Below are positions 54,775 to 64,000 of a stretch of DNA of 64,000 nucleotides, in pieces. The DNA lies in assembly GCA_037783545.1 (NCBI GenBank), contig JBBELK010000396.1, positions 124,001 to 188,000 of the forward strand. The letters are read 5' to 3'. The DNA is from Henricia sp. BOLD:AAB3569. Its lineage: Eukaryota > Echinodermata > Asteroidea > Spinulosida > Echinasteridae. The position numbers were made by a program, and so were the translations under genes. The notes below the pieces were generated by a model that saw only the letters and a program-made list of their open reading frames with translations, was not told the DNA's origin and ran no database searches. Each line of letters begins with the position of its first letter. The first letter of the stretch is position 1.

Positions 54775-55309
54775 ATGATTAGTTCTAAACGTGGGTTCTC
54801 TCCACCCAGGAGTAAATGGGTACCTATAAGGACAGTGAATGTTGATATGTTTGCTGGAATACATGTATTATAATGGCAGACAGTTCATGTTGTAACATGC
54901 AGTTTGTACTCCAATTTTAAACCACTTCAGCAAGTAAATTCATTCCCTTCGCACATATGCAATAAGTAAAGTTTGTTTAATCTACATGCCAAACATATTT
55001 GATTTTGTGCTGTACATTTACCAGCATGTCTGAATGAAAATTGTGGCCATGCACAACATGGAACCTTCCGACTTTTGACACAGATGAGTACATGTACCGG
55101 TAGGTGAAGTCTGTACGATGTATGTATTCATGTAGCCTTTTCGCAAATTCAACTTGATGTGCACAGGTTTCAGGATGATATACGGATACAAATACGTTGC
55201 TATATTTTCTTCTTTAATAGCATAGTGCAGGTAATTTGCACAATGAGTTATAAGTATCGTGGCAGTTTCGGTCATTAACTTACAAACTTCAGGTGGAAAC
55301 ACCCGAAGG

Positions 55310-56110
55310 TTGTGGTTTTCAGACTACTTGAGGTACTTGTGCCCTTTAGCAAGGCACTTTACCCCAATTGCTCCATCCTGTGGATGGGATGTAAAGCCAT
55401 AGGTCCAGTATTGTGTAATGCATCTTAAAGATCCTAGAACATTCTTTCGGAAGAGAAGGGGAATTTTCCCAATGTCTCTGGCTTAGCCGCCACTTGCCGA
55501 TCTATGTATTAATATTGAGGTGGTTCGCATTGAGATGTCAAGAGACATAAAATGCGCTATTAAAGGACACCAGAAATTTATCAGTAAATTTATTTGTGTA
55601 CACTGATTTTGCCACTGATTTCTCAAGCAATGAAATTGCGAAAAGGCCAATAATTTAGTTATTTTTCTAACTTAATTAGTTTTAAAATTATCAAAAACTA
55701 ATGGTTTCCGGAAAATGCAGGTATTGATTTTCATCATCTCTCAAGCCAAGTTTCTTTCATGTCACTGCAGGGCCACATATTCCAATTGTTTTAGTTTTAC
55801 TTTTTGCCACAAGATTTAAATTTGGAGGTTAGTTCTTTCCTTCAAAATATACGTGGGGTTCATTACCATGCACGGACACCCAGGATTTGCCTTTTTATGA
55901 TCAATAAACCAAGTAAAAACACAAACAAATGTCTGGGCCAATTTTAATATGAAATTTAGATATCCAAACAGTCAAGTGTCATGTACTCAATACCTTGGTT
56001 AATTCAAAAGGTTGTAGATGTGCCTTTGGGCAAGGCATTTTACCATAAATTGCCTCTCCACACAGAACAATATAGGTACCTACTTTGGTGGTGAATGTAT
56101 AAAACTCCAG
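55310..56110. repeat. SINE/LINE-tail relics of the 'GGCAAGGCACTTTACC' type
   Basis: CCCTTTAGCAAGGCACTTTA at about 55340 is followed by CTCCATCCTGTGGATGG and GTAAAGCCATAGGTCCAGT. A second partial copy begins at about 56025 (CTTTGGGCAAGGCATTTTAC). A related fragment (TTCTCTCCACCCAGGAGTAA) is at 54797. Such sequences are common dispersed repeats in marine deuterostomes. No gene is seen here. Confidence 0.5.
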
Positions 56111-56150
56111 TACTATTTATATCATTAACATCAACCTAAGGAGTAAACAA

Positions 56151-59100
56151 CCGGAGTAAACAACTCCCTAACCTCAAAATTAATTTGGAAAATCCATCTC
56201 CACCAAATACAATAACGGAAACCTCCATCTAATCTTGGTGGAACACGCCACTGATCCTGTAAACGCTATGCACGGGAAGAAAAATACAAATTCGTTATCA
56301 AAAATAATCCCAAACATATACAATTAATCGGGATAGCCCAGATAAATAAAAAAATCAGGTAATTTACCAAAAACCCACCCTCGAGGGTAACCATTTAAAT
56401 TACCAAAATAAACACTATACCTCAAAAATCGCTATCCCACCCAACGGATTTTTAAATTTAACGTGTACGAATGACACAAAATCCCAAAAATATAAACTGT
56501 GGAAATAAAACATAAACAAAATAACACAACACATCGGTAAAACTCCAACTATAAAGGACCACAACACACTGCATTTTACTCGATTGTAACTGCAAATACA
56601 CGAAAAAGGTCTTTTTCCACAAAAAAGGAACACAATCCGATGATAAATTTCCACCTTTGGATCAGGATTTTCCTCGCCGCTGAACACGAACGCTCATTGG
56701 ACAACGGAACCAACCCATGGGAGGTCACGCAGAGCAGGATGCATCCACAACGCATAAAAAAGCCCAACCAGGCCAATTAACTGCAACAATGACGTGGTCA
56801 AAACGCACGGGGCGTATCAAGCCAGCAAAGTGTCTGAACTTAACTGTATACACAACAGACACATCACCAACTTGATATGACAGCCCCTATACCAACTAAA
56901 AGCAGAAAACGCGCAAAAGAAGCGCAAAAAATAGATCTCTAAATTTAAAACATGAAACAAACACCTTGACCAAAACTATACCCAATATATGTCAAGGCTA
57001 AACAAAACTCAAATAAACTAAGAGAGCATTAAACTTCAAAAAAAAGCAATGGATGCGAACGCAAACTAAAAAAAACCCAACGAGAAACAACCTGTGAACA
57101 ACTACCAACCTATCCAAAGCAAATCTTTCAGAAACTGAAAAATATACCGCTTTGGGTAAACTACTAAGTTTTTGTTCCGACAATTGCTAAAATATTGGGA
57201 AAATCTACGAGCGGTAGACAATTTTAAAACACCCAAAAATGAGAGTGGCCAATATGTTAAACACGCAAAAATCCTTTCTAACACCAAACGGCGACAAAAA
57301 GAAAGCATGCAGGCACACGCCAAAATAAGCCAACGGATATCAAAATAATGAAAGGACATTTCAAAATAACAAAACGCTACTCAGTGTTAATACCCAAACA
57401 ATACCAGTAACAAACCAGAACTATAAAAAGAGCAGTCACTGAACACTAAACGATCCTGCTCTAACTAAACAAAAAAGCTGGTTCTATCGCTCTCAAGATT
57501 TACCCAAATGCGAGGTAATCCGATTCATTTTGAATCCACCCGCAACTGATGAAGGGCATACGGAAGCCCAGAAAGCTAGCTCTTGCTAAACCTAAAAGAA
57601 CTGAAAAACGTTCTTTTACTCGCACAACCAAAAACCGGGGAAACTCTCCCACACCACCAATGTAATGTACAATAAACCCAGCAAAAACGGTACAAATTGG
57701 ATACAAATAAATTTTGGAATAAAATAATATATTTTATTTCAAACAATCAAAACAAGTCAACCGGAACGCATGTGTCTCTGAATGGGAGAACGCCACCACC
57801 CCCCTCTTTACTTGATCTGATTTACTCCGTGTTCCTTTAGGGAATATCGTGAGTCGGTGGTAACCGAAACGTTACCCGAGTATTCCGGGTGCTTAGCACG
57901 AGAAATACCGAATCTTCAGGTTGCATCGTTCTCAGATCCGAGATACCCACGGGTTCTCACCACTGACTTGACCATTCAGTATCCACCCCACCGGAGTAAA
58001 CAACTCCCTAACCTCAAAATTAATTTGGAAAATCCATCTCCACCAAATACAATAACGGAAACCTCCATCTAATCTTGGTGGAACACGCCACTGATCCTGT
58101 AAACGCTATGCACGGGAAGAAAAATACAAATTCGTTATCAAAAATAATCCCAAACATATACAATTAATCGGGATAGCCCAGATAAATAAAAAATCAGGTA
58201 ATTTACCAAAAACCCACCCTCGAGGGTAACCATTTAAATTACCAAAATAAACACTATACCTCAAAAATCGCTATCCCACCCAACGGATTTTTAAATTTAA
58301 CGTGTACGAATGACACAAAATCCCAAAAATATAAACTGTGGAAATAAAACATAAACAAAATAACACAACACATCGGTAAAACTCCAACTATAAAGGACCA
58401 CAACACACTGCATTTTACTCGATTGTAACTGCAAATACACGAAAAAGGTCTTTTTCCACAAAAAAGAAACACAATCCGATGATAAATTTCCACCTTTGGA
58501 TCAGGATTTTCCTCGCCGCTGAACACGAACGCTCATTGGACAACGGAACCAACCCATGGGAGGTCACGCAGAGCAGGATGCATCCACAACGCATAAAAAA
58601 GCCCAACCAGGCCAATTAACTGCAACAATGACGTGGTCAAAACGCACGGGGCGTATCAAGCCAGCAAAGTGTCTGAACTTAACTGTATACACAACAGACA
58701 CATCACCAACTTGATATGACAGCCCCTATACCAACTAAAAGCAGAAAACGCGCAAAAGAAGCGCAAAAAATAGATCTCTAAATTTAAAACATGAAACAAA
58801 CACCTTGACCAAAACTATACCCAATATATGTCAAGGCTAAACAAAACTCAAATAAACTAAGAGAGCATTAAACTTCAAAAAAAAGCAATGGATGCGAACG
58901 CAAACTAAAAAAACCCCAACGAGAAACAACCTGTGAACAACTACCAACCTATCCAAAGCAAATCTTTCAGAAACTGAAAAATATACCGCTTTGGGTAAAC
59001 TACTAAGTTTTTGTTCCGACAATTGCTAAAATATTGGGAAAATCTACGAGCGGTAGACAATTTTAAAACACCCAAAAATGAGAGTGGCCAATATGTTAAA

Positions 59101-62100
59101 CACGCAAAAATCCTTTCTAACACCAAACGGCGACAAAAAGAAAGCATGCAGGCACACGCCAAAATAAGCCAACGGATATCAAAATAATGAAAGGACATTT
59201 CAAAATAACAAAACGCTACTCAGTGTTAATACCCAAACAATACCAGTAACAAACCAGAACTATAAAAAGAGCAGTCACTGAACACTAAACGATCCTGCTC
59301 TAACTAAACAAAAAAGCTGGTTCTATCGCTCTCAAGATTTACCCAAATGCGAGGTAATCCGATTCATTTTGAATCCACCCGCAACTGATGAAGGGCATAC
59401 GGAAGCCCAGAAAGCTAGCTCTTGCTAAACCTAAAAGAACTGAAAAACGTTCTTTTACTCGCACAACCAAAAACCGGGGAAACTCTCCCACACCACCAAT
59501 ATAATGTACAATAAACCCAGCAAAAACGGTACAAATTGGATACAAATAAATTTTGGAATAAAATAATATATTTTATTTCAAACAATCAAAACAAGTCAAC
59601 CGGAACGCATGTGTCTCTGAATGGGAGAACGCCACCACCCCCCTCTTTACTTGATCTGATTTACTCCGTGTTCCTTTAGGGAATATCGTGAGTCGGTGGT
59701 AACCGAAACGTTACCCGAGTATTCCGGGTGCTTAGCACGAGAAATACCGAATCTTCAGGTTGCATCGTTCTCAGATCCGAGATACCCACGGGTTCTCACC
59801 ACTGACTTGACCATTCAGTATCCACCCCACCGGAGTAAACAACTCCCTAACCTCAAAATTAATTTGGAAAATCCATCTCCACCAAATACAATAACGGAAA
59901 CCTCCATCTAATCTTGGTGGAACACGCCACTGATCCTGTAAACGCTATGCACGGGAAGAAAAATACAAATTCGTTATCAAAAATAATCCCAAACATATAC
60001 AATTAATCGGGATAGCCCAGATAAATAAAAAATCAGGTAATTTACCAAAAACCCACCCTCGAGGGTAACCATTTAAATTACCAAAATAAACACTATATCC
60101 AAAAATCGCTATCCCACCCAACGGATTTTTAAATTTAACGTGTACGAATGACACAAAATCCCAAAAATATAAACTGTGGAAATAAAACATAAACAAAATA
60201 ACACAACACATCGGTAAAACTCCAACTATAAAGGACCACAACACACTGCATTTTACTCGATTGTAACTGCAAATACACGAAAAAGGTCTTTTTCCACAAA
60301 AAAGAAACACAATCCGATGATAAATTTCCACCTTTGGATCAGGATTTTCCTCGCCGCTGAACACGAACGCTCATTGGACAACGGAACCAACCCATGGGAG
60401 GTCACGCAGAGCAGGATGCATCCACAACGCATAAAAAAGCCCAACCAGGCCAATTAACTGCAACAATGACGTGGTCAAAACGCACGGGGCGTATCAAGCC
60501 AGCAAAGTGTCTGAACTTAACTGTATACACAACAGACACATCACCAACTTGATATGACAGCCCCTATACCAACTAAAAGCAGAAAACGCGCAAAAGAAGC
60601 GCAAAAAATAGATCTCTAAATTTAAAACATGAAACAAACACCTTGACCAAAACTATACCCAATATATGTCAAGGCTAAACAAAACTCAAATAAACTAAGA
60701 GAGCATTAAACTTCAAAAAAAAGCAATGGATGCGAACGCAAACTAAAAAAACCCCAACGAGAAACAACCTGTGAACAACTACCAACCTATCCAAAGCAAA
60801 TCTTTCAGAAACTGAAAAATATACCGCTTTGGGTAAACTACTAAGTTTTTGTTCCGACAATTGCTAAAATATTGGGAAAATCTACGAGCGGTAGACAATT
60901 TTAAAACACCCAAAAATGAGAGTGGCCAATATGTTAAACACGCAAAAATCCTTTCTAACACCAAACGGCGACAAAAAGAAAGCATGCAGGCACACGCCAA
61001 AATAAGCCAACGGATATCAAAATAATGAAAGGACATTTCAAAATAACAAAACGCTACTCAGTGTTAATACCCAAACAATACCAGTAACAAACCAGAACTA
61101 TAAAAAGAGCAGTCACTGAACACTAAACGATCCTGCTCTAACTAAACAAAAAAGCTGGTTCTATCGCTCTCAAGATTTACCCAAATGCGAGGTAATCCGA
61201 TTCATTTTGAATCCACCCGCAACTGATGAAGGGCATACGGAAGCCCAGAAAGCTAGCTCTTGCTAAACCTAAAAGAACTGAAAAACGTTCTTTTACTCGC
61301 ACAACCAAAAACCGGGGAAACTCTCCCACACCACCAATGTAATGTACAATAAACCCAGCAAAAACGGTACAAATTGGATACAAATAAATTTTGGAATAAA
61401 ATAATATATTTTATTTCAAACAATCAAAACAAGTCAACCGGAACGCATGTGTCTCTGAATGGGAGAACGCCACCACCCCCCTCTTTACTTGATCTGATTT
61501 ACTCCGTGTTCCTTTAGGGAATATCGTGAGTCGGTGGTAACCGAAACGTTACCCGAGTATTCCGGGTGCTTAGCACGAGAAATACCGAATCTTCAGGTTG
61601 CATCGTTCTCAGATCCGAGATACCCACGGGTTCTCACCACTGACTTGACCATTCAGTATCCACCCCACCGGAGTAAACAACTCCCTAACCTCAAAATTAA
61701 TTTGGAAAATCCATCTCCACCAAATACAATAACGGAAACCTCCATCTAATCTTGGTGGAACACGCCACTGATCCTGTAAACGCTATGCACGGGAAGAAAA
61801 ATACAAATTCGTTATCAAAAATAATCCCAAACATATACAATTAATCGGGATAGCCCAGATAAATAAAAAATCAGGTAATTTACCAAAAACCCACCCTCGA
61901 GGGTAACCATTTAAATTACCAAAATAAACACTATACCTCAAAAATCGCTATCCCACCCAACGGATTTTTAAATTTAACGTGTACGAATGACACAAAATCC
62001 CAAAAATATAAACTGTGGAAATAAAACAAACAAAATAACACAACACATCGGTAAAACTCCAACTATAAAGGACCACAACACACTGCATTTTACTCGATTG

Positions 62101-64000
62101 TAACTGCAAATACACGAAAAAGGTCTTTTTCCACAAAAAAGAAACACAATCCGATGATAAATTTCCACCTTTGGATCAGGATTTTCCTCGCCGCTGAACA
62201 CGAACGCTCATTGGACAACGGAACCAACCCATGGGAGGTCACGCAGAGCAGGATGCATCCACAACGCATAAAAAAGCCCAACCAGGCCAATTAACTGCAA
62301 CAATGACGTGGTCAAAACGCACGGGGCGTATCAAGCCAGCAAAGTGTCTGAACTTAACTGTATACACAACAGACACATCACCAACTTGATATGACAGCCC
62401 CTATACCAACTAAAAGCAGAAAACGCGCAAAAGAAGCGCAAAAAATAGATCTCTAAATTTAAAACATGAAACAAACACCTTGACCAAAACTATACCCAAT
62501 ATATGTCAAGGCTAAACAAAACTCAAATAAACTAAGAGAGCATTAAACTTCAAAAAAAAGCAATGGATGCGAACGCAAACTAAAAAAAACCCAACGAGAA
62601 ACAACCTGTGAACAACTACCAACCTATCCAAAGCAAATCTTTCAGAAACTGAAAAATATACCGCTTTGGGTAAACTACTAAGTTTTTGTTCCGACAATTG
62701 CTAAAATATTGGGAAAATCTACGAGCGGTAGACAATTTTAAAACACCCAAAAATGAGAGTGGCCAATATGTTAAACACGCAAAAATCCTTTCTAACACCA
62801 AACGGCGACAAAAAGAAAGCATGCAGGCACACGCCAAAATAAGCCAACGGATATCAAAATAATGAAAGGACATTTCAAAATAACAAAACGCTACTCAGTG
62901 TTAATACCCAAACAATACCAGTAACAAACCAGAACTATAAAAAGAGCAGTCACTGAACACTAAACGATCCTGCTCTAACTAAACAAAAAAGCTGGTTCTA
63001 TCGCTCTCAAGATTTACCCAAATGCGAGGTAATCCGATTCATTTTGAATCCACCCGCAACTGATGAAGGGCATACGGAAGCCCAGAAAGCTAGCTCTTGC
63101 TAAACCTAAAAGAACTGAAAAACGTTCTTTTACTCGCACAACCAAAAACCGGGGAAACTCTCCCACACCACCAATGTAATGTACAATAAACCCAGCAAAA
63201 ACGGTACAAATTGGATACAAATAAATTTTGGAATAAAATAATATATTTTATTTCAAACAATCAAAACAAGTCAACCGGAACGCATGTGTCTCTGAATGGG
63301 AGAACGCCACCACCCCCCTCTTTACTTGATCTGATTTACTCCGTGTTCCTTTAGGGAATATCGTGAGTCGGTGGTAACCGAAACGTTACCCGAGTATTCC
63401 GGGTGCTTAGCACGAGAAATACCGAATCTTCAGGTTGCATCGTTCTCAGATCCGAGATACCCACGGGTTCTCACCACTGACTTGACCATTCAGTATCCAC
63501 CCCACCGGAGTAAACAACTCCCTAACCTCAAAATTAATTTGGAAAATCCATCTCCACCAAATACAATAACGGAAACCTCCATCTAATCTTGGTGGAACAC
63601 GCCACTGATCCTGTAAACGCTATGCACGGGAAGAAAAATACAAATTCGTTATCAAAAATAATCCCAAACATATACAATTAATCGGGATAGCCCAGATAAA
63701 TAAAAAATCAGGTAATTTACCAAAAACCCACCCTCGAGGGTAACCATTTAAATTACCAAAATAAACACTATACCTCAAAAATCGCTATCCCACCCAACGG
63801 ATTTTTAAATTTAACGTGTACGAATGACACAAAATCCCAAAAATATAAACTGTGGAAATAAAACATAAACAAAATAACACAACACATCGGTAAAACTCCA
63901 ACTATAAAGGACCACAACACACTGCATTTTACTCGATTGTAACTGCAAATACACGAAAAAGGTCTTTTTCCACAAAAAAGAAACACAATCCGATGATAAA
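56151..64000 (+). repeat. 1.84-kb tandem satellite array, four full units plus a partial one, runs off the window
   Basis: CGGAGTAAACAACTCCCTAA marks unit starts at 56151, 57992, 59831, 61669 and 63506, spacings 1841, 1839, 1838 and 1837. Units differ only by A-run length changes and rare substitutions, well under 1% by eye. The plus strand is rich in A and C, and T-poor, over the whole unit. Open frames on either strand have unnatural composition and no family. Landmarks per unit: a hammerhead-like core, a GGTAAC-CGAAAC-GTTACC hairpin and a GGGAATATCGTGAGTCGG block. The array starts abruptly after a partial AGGAGTAAACAAC word at 56139. Confidence 0.95.
57546..57588 (+). ncRNA. Hammerhead-ribozyme-like core, one per satellite unit
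   Basis: CTGATGA (57546-57552), then GGGC (57554-57557) pairing with GCCC (57566-57569) around an eight-base loop, then GAAA (57571-57574), then a stem III of AGC (57574-57576) with GCT (57585-57587) and a CUA cleavage triplet (57586-57588). This matches the hammerhead core order. Weak points: an A-A opposition at the base of stem II (57553/57570) and no clear stem I between the upstream CCCGCAA and the downstream AACCTAA. Identical cores start at 59385, 61223 and 63060. Penelope-like elements and some satellites carry such ribozymes; activity is unproven. Confidence 0.35.

Noticed and set aside
57546..57588. Calling a proven active hammerhead ribozyme
   Set aside because: Stem I is not evident and an A-A mismatch lies at the base of stem II; listed only as a hammerhead-like core.
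56415..63986. Repeated small ORFs in the 1.84-kb units (both strands) as a gene family
   Set aside because: They recur only because the units are nearly identical; composition is dictated by the A/C skew, and there are no motifs or consistent long frame.

Overview
This window is eukaryotic repeat-rich DNA, most likely from a marine invertebrate. The evidence for that is spliceosomal-type exon borders, tRNA-derived SINEs, a CR1-type LINE, a Penelope-like element, and Tc1/mariner, pogo, piggyBac, hAT-like and CACTA-type relics, plus abundant palindromic ACATGT/TACATGTA words. An ambulacrarian (echinoderm or hemichordate) or a cephalochordate would fit, but this is inference from repeat style and not a species call. 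I saw no bacterial operon, CRISPR array, rRNA gene or intact canonical tRNA.

Layout. At 1-13.9 kb, decayed transposases lie nearly end to end on the minus strand: a pogo/CENP-B-type element cut by the window start, hAT-like and THAP-like fragments, a complete but frameshifted mariner-type element with terminal inverted repeats, a Tc1-like pseudogene, a piggyBac pseudogene with a TTAA end, and a Penelope-like reverse transcriptase. An unidentified protein-coding repeat follows, present three times (copies at 11.8-13.0, 16.4-17.1 and 18.7-19.1 kb). A DUF4218-bearing CACTA-type gene fragment sits among those copies. At 19.4-28.1 kb there are non-autonomous elements: a 611-bp Tc1-like MITE, a Tc1 relic, two nested CACTG...CAGTG elements and a 1.7-kb element with ~300-bp terminal inverted repeats. 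At 28.6-32.6 kb lies one nearly full CR1-type LINE (minus strand) with a stop codon exactly inside the reverse-transcriptase GVPQGS block.

At 33-42 kb are foldback elements, tandem repeats and tRNA-derived SINEs. From 42 to 52 kb a few plus-strand exon candidates (41,959-42,047; 50,693-50,800) suggest a host gene whose introns are filled by a large 78-bp tRNA-like tandem array with higher-order structure (43.6-46.2 kb), a TTAA-flanked MITE saturated with CAACTG/CAGTTG, and a second tRNA-derived SINE cluster. At 52-56 kb there are more palindromic MITEs and SINE relics.

From 56.15 kb to the window end there is a head-to-tail array of a 1.84-kb unit, four full copies plus one partial, almost identical, strongly A/C-biased on the plus strand and without a convincing gene. 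Each unit carries a hammerhead-ribozyme-like core (CTGATGA, a 4-bp stem II, GAAA, a 3-bp stem III and a CUA site) but no obvious stem I. This array and the tRNA-like higher-order array are the least ordinary parts of the window. Nothing here looks like an intact, functional protein-coding gene; the host exons are tentative.
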